The position numbers and the translations under genes were made by a program. The notes beneath the pieces were generated by a model that ran no database searches, was not told the DNA's origin, and worked only from the letters and a program-made list of their open reading frames with translations. Positions 15,612 through 23,705 of a DNA stretch of 64,000 bases are shown in pieces (position 1 is the stretch's first letter; the number at the start of each line of letters is the position of its first letter). This DNA is from Oleispirillum naphthae (GTDB taxonomy: Bacteria; Pseudomonadota; Alphaproteobacteria; Rhodospirillales; Rhodospirillaceae): contig JAQAZG010000002.1 of assembly GCA_027864655.1 (NCBI GenBank), positions 124,001 through 188,000 on the forward strand, written 5' to 3'.

Positions 15612-17104
15612 GCGCCGCCTCCGGCGGGTCGGCAAGCGCCGTCGAGAAGGCGGCACAGCGCCTCCCGCGCGGCGGGCGGCGCGGCGATGTCCCAGAACAG
15701 GGGGAGGCGGTCCTCCTCGATGCAGGGTTCGCCGTCCACCGACGCATAGGGGCGGCCCGTCGCCGCGGCGAGATTGTGGAAGAAGGGCTGCCGCCAGCCG
15801 GGATTGAGAATCTCCACCAGCGGCGCGTCGGGCGGGGCGAACAGCGCGTTGACCAGGCCCGCGCCGTGGGGCCCGGCGATGCAGGCGGCCTCGGCGAAGA
15901 GGGCGGCCTGCTCCTGCGGCGGCAGGGCCGCCGGATCGACGGCGGAAAACCCGCGCGCCGCGAGCAGGGCGGTGAGTTCCGCCTCGCCGTGCAGGCGGCG
16001 GTGGCCGCCCGTGCGGGTGATGAACAGCCGCCGCCGTCCGCTTCCCGGCGCGGCGCGCCAGGGCGCGGTCATGGCGATTCTTTCCCAGAACGGCAGCACC
16101 GGCACGATCAGGCGGCGGCAGCGCACCGCGCCGGGATAGGGCACGGCGACGAGGCGCGCGGCATCGACGCCGAGGGCGTGCAGCCACCAGTCCTGGAACG
16201 GCGCGCGCGCCGCGTTGATCAGGATCGGCATGCCCGCGAGCTGCGGTTCCTTCAGGACCGCGATGAGGCGCGGCAGGAAGTCGGCCATCCAGTGGTAGTA
16301 GTTCGCCGATCCGCCGAGGGCGATGGCCGGTCCGTCCAGGGTTGCGCACGGCTCGGGCACGAGGACCCGCACGTCGTCGTCCGCGCCATCGACGTGGAAA
16401 TAGAACGGCATGTGCTGTTGCGGGATGTCGAAGTGCAGGTCGATGTGGATGCGCCCGGCGGCATCCGCCACCCAGGTCTCGCCGCCGAGGAACAGTCCGT
16501 CCGCAATCTCCGCGAGGAGGGCGCGCGGCGATTCCCGCCGCCCGAGGGGAGGGACGAAGCCTTCCGCCCGCACCGGCGCGCCGCACCGGGCGGCGATGTC
16601 CCAGAGGGCGGCGCGGACGGCGGCGTCGTCCGCTGCGGCCAGGTAGAGGGCGGAACGGCGGAAAGGGACGATGCGGAAGCGCCGCCCGGCGAGGGCGCCG
16701 CCCATGCCGAGCGCCGCGCCGCGCAGGGCGACGGCGCGCCCGGCATCGCCGGTGCGGAGCAGCGCGTTGCTGAGGGCGTAGGCGAGGGTGGGGCTTTCCG
16801 GCAGCGCGGAGTGGGCCTCCAGCGCCGCGGCGAGGGCGGCGGCGTCCGGCTTTTCGGCGCGCAGGACGTCGAGGTATTCCACGGCGAGAGCGATGCTGCG
16901 CGGCGTTTCCGCGAGACCCCGGCCGAAGGCTTCGGCCGCCTCGCCGCGCGCGCCCATGCGGGCCAGCGCCGAGCCGAGCCCCCACCAGGCGTTGCCCCGC
17001 GCCTGCGGCGGCAGCTCGCCGAGGGCGCGGCGGTAGGCCTCCGCCGCCGCGTCGTGCAGCCCCTGGCTGAGGTAGAGCTCGCCCAGGCGCAGGGCGGTGG
17101 ACAT
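15608..17104 (-). CDS. TPR protein with GT61-type (DUF563) glycosyltransferase domain
   Basis: A 498-residue protein. The ATG at 17104 follows GGAAGGAAA. Residues 1-110 are TPR-like helical repeats (LRLGELYLSQGLHDAAAEAY). The catalytic part from about 215 carries the GT61 landmark SANYYHWMADFLPRLIAVL and the later CIAGPHGAGLVNALFAP. GT61 enzymes transfer sugars such as GlcNAc or xylose to protein or glycan acceptors. A related gene is at 21729-23660. It is translationally coupled to the next gene and lies in the flagellin-glycosylation island. Confidence 0.83.
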   Translation of the reverse strand: MSTALRLGELYLSQGLHDAAAEAYRRALGELPPQARGNAWWGLGSALARMGARGEAAEAFGRGLAETPRSIALAVEYLDVLRAEKPDAAALAAALEAHSALPESPTLAYALSNALLRTGDAGRAVALRGAALGMGGALAGRRFRIVPFRRSALYLAAADDAAVRAALWDIAARCGAPVRAEGFVPPLGRRESPRALLAEIADGLFLGGETWVADAAGRIHIDLHFDIPQQHMPFYFHVDGADDDVRVLVPEPCATLDGPAIALGGSANYYHWMADFLPRLIAVLKEPQLAGMPILINAARAPFQDWWLHALGVDAARLVAVPYPGAVRCRRLIVPVLPFWERIAMTAPWRAAPGSGRRRLFITRTGGHRRLHGEAELTALLAARGFSAVDPAALPPQEQAALFAEAACIAGPHGAGLVNALFAPPDAPLVEILNPGWRQPFFHNLAAATGRPYASVDGEPCIEEDRLPLFWDIAAPPAAREALCRLLDGACRPAGGGA

Positions 17105-17184
17105 GGCGTTTCCTTCCGCGTTCGAGTGCCGCCGGCAACCCCGTGGCCGGCCATGATACAGGGACCGCCGCATCGGCGGCAACG

Positions 17185-18414
17185 TCACCTTTGCCGCGTC
17201 AGCGTCATCCCGGAGAGGATCGAGAACTGGTCGGCGTCGCCGGTTTCGAGACGGACCACGATCCAGGAGCGCCGCGTCACCGCGGTGAAGCGGACCTCCA
17301 GCGGCCCGGAGCCGACGCGGCCGCCGGAGGCGAGGGCGTCGGGCGTCCGGGCGCGGGTGTAGAGGGGGTCGTTGCCGTCGGTTTCGGTAAAGCCGGGGCC
17401 GCGGTAGCCGCCGGGAAAGACCTGGACCAGGGCCGCGTGGAACGGATCGCCTGCGGTCACCGAGACGGAGAGGGTGTAGGTCTCGCCGATCAGGGTGTCG
17501 ATCGGCCGGTCGATGCGGGCGCGCAGGCCGGGTGGGCCGTTGACCACCACGCCGTCGGCCAGAGGTTCCATCCACGCGCCGTCGAACGCGGTCCAGCCGT
17601 TCAACAGATTGAGGGCGTTCTGCGGGGCTTCGGCGCGCGCGGCGCGGCGCCAGTAATGGGGCGGGAACGGCGGCAGGAAGAAGGTTTCCGGGTCGTAGGC
17701 GGGGACCGGCTCGCCTTCCTGCCAGATGGCGGAGGCATCCCAGGCGAACACCGCAAGGCTGTCGAACAGGCCGAGGAAGCGGAAGCGCGCATCCGTCAGG
17801 ACCAGGCTTTCGATGACGCGGGTGACGCCATCCCAGTGGTCGATGGCGGCGACGTCGTGGAAACAGACGATGGCGGTTTCGCCGAGGTGCGGAACCCAGG
17901 CGCGCAGGTCGGCGGAGAGCGCCGCAAAGGTGTGCATGGCGTCGATGAACAGCAGGCGGACCGGCCCGCCGTTCCAGGCCGCCGCGGCGGCCTCGGAGGC
18001 GCGGGGAATCGCCTCCACGCGGTCGCGCAACCCGGCCCGTTGCAGCCCCTTTTCGAATATCTCGAAGTGGGAGAGCCCGGAGGTCAGCCACTCCGGCTCG
18101 AAACCGCCGCGCGGGGTGAGGCTGCCCCAGGCGGAGGTGTCGAGGTCGAAGCGATCGACGCTGTGGACTTTTTCATCGCCGCCGCGGCGTTTCAGCCCCT
18201 CGGCGAGGTAGGCGCTCGAACGTCCGAGGAAGGCCCCGACCTCGACCACCGCGCCGTCGCCGGGCGCGGTGCGCGCCAGATCGAACAGCGTGGCCGATTC
18301 CCGCGGGCTGAGATAGCCGACGCACTGGTCGAGTTCGGACAGGCGGTCTTGGAACGTCGCCCATTCCGGCGCGTCGCCGGGGCAAAGCGGGGGTCCGAAA
18401 AACCGGTCGTCCAT
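17185..18414 (-). CDS. Class I SAM-dependent methyltransferase with C-terminal beta domain
   Basis: A 409-residue protein starting at 18414 behind AGGAGG. The methyltransferase fold is at about 45-215: VVEVGAFLGRSSAYLAEGLK is the SAM-binding loop, VHSVDRFD follows, and LLFIDAMHTFAALSADLRAW with CFHDV resembles the Methyltransf_24 family of sugar or macrocin-type O-methyltransferases. Residues 270-409 form an extra beta-rich segment of unknown role, perhaps carbohydrate-binding. It sits with the CDP-sugar genes, so methylation of the 6-deoxyhexose is a reasonable inference; N-methylation or another acceptor cannot be excluded. Confidence 0.78.
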   Translation of the reverse strand: MDDRFFGPPLCPGDAPEWATFQDRLSELDQCVGYLSPRESATLFDLARTAPGDGAVVEVGAFLGRSSAYLAEGLKRRGGDEKVHSVDRFDLDTSAWGSLTPRGGFEPEWLTSGLSHFEIFEKGLQRAGLRDRVEAIPRASEAAAAAWNGGPVRLLFIDAMHTFAALSADLRAWVPHLGETAIVCFHDVAAIDHWDGVTRVIESLVLTDARFRFLGLFDSLAVFAWDASAIWQEGEPVPAYDPETFFLPPFPPHYWRRAARAEAPQNALNLLNGWTAFDGAWMEPLADGVVVNGPPGLRARIDRPIDTLIGETYTLSVSVTAGDPFHAALVQVFPGGYRGPGFTETDGNDPLYTRARTPDALASGGRVGSGPLEVRFTAVTRRSWIVVRLETGDADQFSILSGMTLTRQR

Positions 18415-18446
18415 GGTTTCCTCCTGCCGTTGGCCGGCCCGCCGCG

Positions 18447-19400
18447 TCAGCGCGCCGCGGCGTCGTGGCGGGCGAGGGTGGCGTCGATCTCGCCGATCCG
18501 GGTTGCGGCGTCGCGCGCCGCATCGCGGCTCCACGGGCCGTTGGAGCGGAAGTCGAGGGCGGGCGGATCGGCATCCGGGCGCGGCAGGCCGAAGGTGATG
18601 CGCGGCCGCCGCCCCCAGCGCGCCGCGGCGCGCTCGGCGACCAGTTCGGCGATCTCGGCCATGCGCGGGTTCCAGTCGCCGCCGAGGTTCCACGCCTCGT
18701 GCGACCAGGCGTCGTCGGGGGCGGCCAGCGCGGCGGCGACGGCGCGGCCCACCATCGGCATCGGGATCATGTTGCGGGGTTCGCGGCCATGGCCGCGGAT
18801 GGCGAGAACGCCGGATGCGGCCTGGGCGCAGAGGTCGTTGACGACGAGGTGGGCGGCGTCGGCGAGGTCGTCGCGCGGCGGGCCGAAGGCGTTGGACAGG
18901 CGGATTTCGCCCCAAAGGCCATGGCCGCGGGCGCGCACGACCGCCGCCGCCGCGTGGTGGGTGACGGCATAGGGGTGGACCGGAGCGGGCGGGGTGTCGC
19001 GGTCGATCACCCCCGCAAGCGGCGCGCCGTAGACGTGGATCGTCGAGAAGTAGAGCAGGCGCGCGACGCCCCGGCGGTCGCAGGCGTCCGCCAGCCGCCG
19101 GGTGCCCTCGACGTTGACCGCATGCGCGCGGGCGGGATCGCGCGCGCAGTCCGCGGCGCCGAGGGCGGCGAGGTGGACGACCGCCCGGATGCCGGTGCAG
19201 GCGCGGTCGAGGGATGCGGCGTCGGCGAGGTCGGCGAACCGCACCCGCGACGGCTCCGCCCAGGCGGGCAGCCGCTCGGGCGGACGCCGCACGCCGAGGA
19301 ACACCGTCCAGCCCGCCGTCTCCAGCGCTTCGGCGAGGCGTCCGCCGAGATAGCCGCAGCCGCCCATCAGCAGGATCGCCCGGGAGGCATCGCCGGTCAT
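18447..19400 (-). CDS. Extended SDR, NAD-dependent epimerase/reductase-like, with YxxxH
   Basis: A 317-residue nucleotide-sugar SDR. The cofactor loop GGCGYLGG is at 13-20, and LLYFSTIHVYG gives the Ser/Thr active-site region. The catalytic YxxxK appears as Tyr144-AVT-His148, so the usual lysine is replaced by histidine. It would be the natural C4-reductase of the CDP-4-keto-6-deoxyhexose pathway or a further epimerase. With the lysine lost, activity is uncertain. It is followed downstream by the methyltransferase, and its start is 5 bp from the stop of the RmlC-like gene. Confidence 0.8.
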   Translation of the reverse strand: MTGDASRAILLMGGCGYLGGRLAEALETAGWTVFLGVRRPPERLPAWAEPSRVRFADLADAASLDRACTGIRAVVHLAALGAADCARDPARAHAVNVEGTRRLADACDRRGVARLLYFSTIHVYGAPLAGVIDRDTPPAPVHPYAVTHHAAAAVVRARGHGLWGEIRLSNAFGPPRDDLADAAHLVVNDLCAQAASGVLAIRGHGREPRNMIPMPMVGRAVAAALAAPDDAWSHEAWNLGGDWNPRMAEIAELVAERAAARWGRRPRITFGLPRPDADPPALDFRSNGPWSRDAARDAATRIGEIDATLARHDAAAR

Positions 19401-19405
19401 CGGAG

Positions 19406-19840
19406 TCACCACCGGAACGGGATGTCGGGGGTTCCGATCGGCTTTTTTTCGCTCTCCGCCGGGTCGTGGGGCAGGCTCGCGCAGTTGGCGAGCAGCGCCG
19501 GTTCGCCGCCGATCGCGGCGAACGACATCCAGATGCCCGGCGGCACGGTGAGCAGCGCGTGGTTGCCGCCGCCGATCGCGAAGGTTGCGGTCTCGCCGTA
19601 CGTCGGGCCGCCGCTGCGGCCGTCGTGCAGCACGATCTTCATGTCGCCCTCGGGCACTGCGTATTGGCCGGTGGCGCGGGTGTGGCGGGTCCACCCCTTC
19701 ACCGCGCCGGGAAGCGCGAGGGAGAAATAGATTTCGCCGAAACCGGCGAAGTGGGGGTCGTCGGCGCGCAGCATCTTGAGCACCGCGCCGCGTTCGTCCT
19801 GATACCGCCCGAGCGGCGACACGATCACGCCGTCGATCAT
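19406..19840 (-). CDS. RmlC-like nucleotide-sugar 3,5-epimerase (cupin)
   Basis: A 144-residue cupin-fold protein of the dTDP-4-dehydrorhamnose 3,5-epimerase family. The signature WTRHTRATGQYAVPEGDMKI followed by VLHDGR matches the H-x5-Q and G-x-D-R region of RmlC, with the histidine being the expected base. It is shorter than RmlC (about 185). In a CDP-sugar operon it would epimerise CDP-4-keto-6-deoxy-D-glucose at C3 and/or C5. The start overlaps the rfbG stop (19837-19840). Confidence 0.8.
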   Translation of the reverse strand: MIDGVIVSPLGRYQDERGAVLKMLRADDPHFAGFGEIYFSLALPGAVKGWTRHTRATGQYAVPEGDMKIVLHDGRSGGPTYGETATFAIGGGNHALLTVPPGIWMSFAAIGGEPALLANCASLPHDPAESEKKPIGTPDIPFRW

Positions 19841-20919
19841 CGGGGCCTCGCCTCCACGTCGCGCATGTGCCGCGCGATCTGGCCGGTGGTGGTTTCGGCC
19901 ACGTCGGCGCCGTCGGCGGCGGCGCGGTACCAGGCGACGGTCTCGCGCACCGCGCGGGCGGTGCCCCAGGCGGGGAACCAGCCGAGATCGAGCTTCGCCT
20001 TGTCGATCGCGAGTTGCAGCAGGCGGTGCTCCATCGGCGCGTCCGGGTCGCCCTCGATGCGCACCGAGGCATTGCCGCCCCACACCTCGACCGCGAGGTC
20101 GGCGATGTCGCGCACGCGGAAGAGGCCGCCGATCTCGGGGCCGAAGTTCCAGCTGCCGCGGTAGCGGGCGGGGTCGGCGAGGAGGCGCGCGCCGAGGGTC
20201 AGGTAGCCGCGCAGCGGGTCGAGGACGTGCTGCCAGGGGCGCGTCGCCTCGGGGTTGCGCAGGACGATCGGCCGCCCGGCGCGCAGCGCGCGAATGCAGT
20301 CGGGGACGATGCGGTCCTTGGCCCAGTCGCCGCCGCCGATGACGTTGCCCGCGCGCACCGTCGCCGCGCCGAGGTCGGCGCGGGCGTCGAGAAACGAGGC
20401 GGCGTAGGCGTGGAAGATCATCTCCGCCGCCGCCTTCGAGGCGCTGTAGGGGTCTTCGCCGCCGAGTTCGTCGGTCTCGCGGTAGCCCCACACCCACTCC
20501 TTGTTGCGGTAGCATTTGTCGGAGGTGATGAAGACCAGCGCGCGCAGGCCGGGCGCGCCGCGCGCCGCCTCCAGCAGGTTGACGGCGCCGCCGGCATTGG
20601 TGTCGAAGGTTTCCTTCGGGGCCTGGTAGGAGCGCCGCACGATCGCCTGGGCGGCGAGGTGGAACACCGCCTCCGGCCGGGCGCGGGCGAAGACCGCGCG
20701 CACCGCCTCGGCATCGCGGATGTCGCCTTCGACGTGGGCGATGCGCCCGGCGAGGCCGAGCGCGGTGAAATGGGCCTCCGGATCCTCCGGCGGCAGGGCG
20801 AAGCCGGTGACCTCTGCCCCGAGCAGGGTCAGCCAGTGCGCCAGCCACGACCCCTTGAAACCGGTGTGCCCGGTGACGAGAACCCGCTTGCCGCGATAGG
20901 AGGAGAGAAGGTCGGTCAT
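19837..20919 (-). CDS. rfbG: CDP-glucose 4,6-dehydratase
   Basis: A 360-residue SDR-type dehydratase. The cofactor loop GHTGFKGSWLAHWLTLLGAE (from residue 17) is diagnostic of CDP-glucose dehydratases, as are VFITSDKCYRNKEW and the YSASK catalytic pair. The reaction is CDP-D-glucose to CDP-4-keto-6-deoxy-D-glucose. It follows rfbF after only 3 bp, as in O-antigen CDP-sugar clusters. This is one of the firmest assignments in the sugar island. Confidence 0.95.
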   Translation of the reverse strand: MTDLLSSYRGKRVLVTGHTGFKGSWLAHWLTLLGAEVTGFALPPEDPEAHFTALGLAGRIAHVEGDIRDAEAVRAVFARARPEAVFHLAAQAIVRRSYQAPKETFDTNAGGAVNLLEAARGAPGLRALVFITSDKCYRNKEWVWGYRETDELGGEDPYSASKAAAEMIFHAYAASFLDARADLGAATVRAGNVIGGGDWAKDRIVPDCIRALRAGRPIVLRNPEATRPWQHVLDPLRGYLTLGARLLADPARYRGSWNFGPEIGGLFRVRDIADLAVEVWGGNASVRIEGDPDAPMEHRLLQLAIDKAKLDLGWFPAWGTARAVRETVAWYRAAADGADVAETTTGQIARHMRDVEARPR

Positions 20920-20922
20920 CGT

Positions 20923-21702
20923 CTACCAGATTTTCCAGGGGGCGCGCCCCGACGCCCAAAGCTCGGTGAGCAGGGTGTTGTCGCGGGGGGTGTCCATGCA
21001 CTGCCAGAAGCCGTCGTGGGCGTGCACCATCAGTTCGCCGTCCTGCACCAGGCGCTTCATCGGTTCTTCCTCGAGCACCAGGGAGTCGCGGTCGTCGAGG
21101 TAGTCGAAGACGCCGGGGCCGAAGACGAAGAAGCCGCCCGAGATGCGGCCCTCGGAGACCTGCGGCTTTTCGTTGAAGCCGGTGGCGCGGCCTTCGGCGG
21201 AGAGGGTCAGTTCGCCGAAGCGGCCGGGCGGGCGCACGCCGGTGACGGTGGCGAGCCTGCCGTGGCGGTTGTGGAAGGCGATGAGCGCGCCGATGTCGAG
21301 GTCGGTCACGCCGTCGCCGTAGGTGAGGCAGAAGGGCTCGTCCCCGACATAGGGGCGGACCCGCCGCACCCGTCCGCCGGTCATCGTGCCGAGCCCGGTA
21401 TCGACCAGCGAAATCTTCCAGCCGCTTTCGGCATGGCCGCCGTGCACCGTGATTCCGCCGCCGTCGCCGAGGGTGACGGTGCAGTCGCAGGTGTTGGTCT
21501 CGTAGTTGAGGAAGTACTCGCGGATCTTGTGGCCGAGGTGGCCGAGGCAGAGGACGAATTCGGTGATGCCGTGGGCGGCGTAGCCCTTCATGATGTGCCA
21601 GAGGATCGGCCTGTCGCCGATCGGCAGCATCGGTTTCGGCAGCGCCTCGGACACGTCGCGGATGCGCGTGCCGTAGCCGCCGCAGAGGATCACCGCTTTC
21701 AT
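20923..21702 (-). CDS. rfbF: Glucose-1-phosphate cytidylyltransferase
   Basis: A 259-residue nucleotidyltransferase. MKAVILCGGYGTRIRDVSEA is the nucleotide-binding loop, PKPMLPIGDRPILWHIMKGY and LTYGDGVTDLD are further family motifs. It makes CDP-glucose from CTP and glucose 1-phosphate, the entry step of the pathway. The ATG at 21702 is the first residue of the conserved domain and follows GGAGGG. It is the first committed gene of the sugar pathway, just after a GT61 gene. Confidence 0.95.
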   Translation of the reverse strand: MKAVILCGGYGTRIRDVSEALPKPMLPIGDRPILWHIMKGYAAHGITEFVLCLGHLGHKIREYFLNYETNTCDCTVTLGDGGGITVHGGHAESGWKISLVDTGLGTMTGGRVRRVRPYVGDEPFCLTYGDGVTDLDIGALIAFHNRHGRLATVTGVRPPGRFGELTLSAEGRATGFNEKPQVSEGRISGGFFVFGPGVFDYLDDRDSLVLEEEPMKRLVQDGELMVHAHDGFWQCMDTPRDNTLLTELWASGRAPWKIW

Positions 21703-21728
21703 CGTTTTCCCCTCCTTCTCGGGGGCGG

Positions 21729-23660
21729 TCAGGCCGGAAGTTTTTCCAGCACGCGGGCGATTTCTTCGTCGCCGATTTCGCAGTTCCATACCGTGAAGTG
21801 GTCGAGCAGGCGTTCGATGCCGTGGGTCCAGACCACCGAATAATCCAGGCCGCGCATCTTCGAGATCGGTTCGAAGTAATCGCATTCGAAGAACGGAATG
21901 CCGAGTTCGACGACCTTCGTGCCCTTGGCGCAGTAGACGATGTTGGCGAGTCCCGCGCCGCTCAGGCCGACGATGCAGGCCGCCTCCTGGAACAGGCGGA
22001 TTTCGTCCGGCAGGGCGAGGGTGGCGGTATCGACGATCTCGAAGCCGCGCGCGGCGAGGGCGGCGATCAGCTTGTCCTCGTTGATCAGGCGGCGGTGGCG
22101 GGTTTCCCCACGCTTGATGTAGATCCGCCGGGTCCGCTCCCGCGGCTGGTCGGCCTGCGCGAAAACGTCGATGAGGGCGCTGTTGACCTTGAGGAAGTTG
22201 GTCTTGGCGAACAGCCGCGTCGGGCCGAGCACCGGCACGATCAGCTTGCGGAAGGTATAGGACGAGGGGTAGGGCATCGGCAGCAGCCGTTCCTCGGGCA
22301 CCCCCAGCATCGCCAGAGCCTCCTTCTGGAACGGCGCGAGGTCCTGGTTGACGATCAGCGGAAAGCCGTCGAACGCCGGGTTCTGCGCGATCGCCACCAG
22401 GCGCGGCAGGAAATCGGTGGTCCAGTGGTAGTAGTTGAAGGAGCCGCCGAGCAGGATCGCGTCCGCCTCGAAGCGGCTGCGCGGCAGCGGCTGGATCAGG
22501 CGGGCGCGATGACGGTGGTGGTAGTAGGGGGCGTAGAACGAGAAGTGCGGGCCGTCGGGGCCGTGCGGAATGTCCTTGAAGACGTCCTGATAGACCGCGT
22601 CGTCGGGGGTGAGGATCAGCCATTCGCCGCCCAGCACCGTCGCGTTCTCGAACACCGCGATGCAGGCCTTTTCGTCGAAGTCGCTCATCCCCGCCCACGG
22701 GATGATCTTCGGCGCGTGGCGGCCGGTATGGACCTCCGGCGGCTTGGCGTCCTCGTCCGGGATCTCCTCCGTGTCCTTTCCGGGCGGCGCGAGATAATGG
22801 AAGCTCGAGGTCTTGACCACGTAGCCGTCGATGTTCGCCATGGTTTCCGGCGAAAACCCCATGGGGAGGGAACGGATATCGACGCCTTCGGCAAAGCGCT
22901 TGACGCTGATCAGGAGGTTGCCGAGGGCTTCGGAGATCAGGTACGAGGTCCGCGCCTCTTCCGGCAGGGTGGCGTAGAGGCGCAACGCGCCCTCGACGTC
23001 GCCGATGCGGATCGCCAGGATCGTCAGCAGGACCGCGAGATCCTCGTCCATGCCGCGTTGCGCCGCGACCTGCGACAGCGCCATGTGGGCGCGGCCGTGC
23101 CCGCCGTCGCAGGCGATGGCCCCCGCCATGCGCGACAGCGACGCGGCGACGCCGAGGGCGCGGCGGAAGTGCGGCAGCGCCGCTTCCTGGCGGCCCCTTT
23201 CGGCCAGCATCAGCCCGTAGCGGTGGTGGGCGGGAACCTGGCGGAAGTCCTGGGGCGGCTCCTTGCCGTCGCGCACCGGGTCGAGGTAGTCGCCGTCGAG
23301 GTATCGCTCATAGAGCGCGAACGCCGCCTCGCGGTCGCCCCGTTCCCACAGGAGGTCGGCGAGGAGCACGCCGCTCTTGCGGTTCGGCGCGATGGCGTAG
23401 AGCCGCTCGGCGGCCCGCAGCGAGAGGGTCTTGTCTTCGAGGATGCACAGGACGGCGAGCAGGTATTCCAGGCTCCGCGGATCCTGGGTCTCGGCCTCGA
23501 TGGCCGCGCCGACGGCGGCGCGGTCGAGGTCGAGCAGAGCCTCCGGCGTCATCCGGACCGACAGCAGATCCGTCGAGAAGTTGACGTAGAACGAGCGTGC
23601 CGAGTTGAAGCGCCCGGCGGCATGGGCCTCAAGAGCCAGATTCAGGGCTTCCCAATACAT
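21729..23660 (-). CDS. TPR-like protein with GT61-type glycosyltransferase domain
   Basis: A 643-residue protein. Residues 1-270 are helical TPR-like repeats (GDREAAFALYERYLDGDY, HRYGLMLAERGRQEAALPHF). The C-terminal half carries GSFNYYHWTTDFLPRLVAIA, which corresponds directly to the GT61 motif in the gene at 15608-17104, and CIVGLSGAGLANIVYCAKGT. The two proteins are paralogous in domain plan but clearly diverged. It is the second gene of the leftward unit, 45 bp after the radical SAM gene. Confidence 0.83.
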   Translation of the reverse strand: MYWEALNLALEAHAAGRFNSARSFYVNFSTDLLSVRMTPEALLDLDRAAVGAAIEAETQDPRSLEYLLAVLCILEDKTLSLRAAERLYAIAPNRKSGVLLADLLWERGDREAAFALYERYLDGDYLDPVRDGKEPPQDFRQVPAHHRYGLMLAERGRQEAALPHFRRALGVAASLSRMAGAIACDGGHGRAHMALSQVAAQRGMDEDLAVLLTILAIRIGDVEGALRLYATLPEEARTSYLISEALGNLLISVKRFAEGVDIRSLPMGFSPETMANIDGYVVKTSSFHYLAPPGKDTEEIPDEDAKPPEVHTGRHAPKIIPWAGMSDFDEKACIAVFENATVLGGEWLILTPDDAVYQDVFKDIPHGPDGPHFSFYAPYYHHRHRARLIQPLPRSRFEADAILLGGSFNYYHWTTDFLPRLVAIAQNPAFDGFPLIVNQDLAPFQKEALAMLGVPEERLLPMPYPSSYTFRKLIVPVLGPTRLFAKTNFLKVNSALIDVFAQADQPRERTRRIYIKRGETRHRRLINEDKLIAALAARGFEIVDTATLALPDEIRLFQEAACIVGLSGAGLANIVYCAKGTKVVELGIPFFECDYFEPISKMRGLDYSVVWTHGIERLLDHFTVWNCEIGDEEIARVLEKLPA

Positions 23661-23705
23661 TCTGTAAGTTCCCTCAAGCGCTTCGGTTTTTCCGCCTTCT
23701 GGCGG

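Noticed and set aside
9954-15749. A 1931-codon open frame on the plus strand across flgD, fliK, the flagellin-like gene and the GT fusion
   Set aside because: It crosses four real minus-strand genes and their gaps, and its translation is low-complexity Arg/Gly/Leu.
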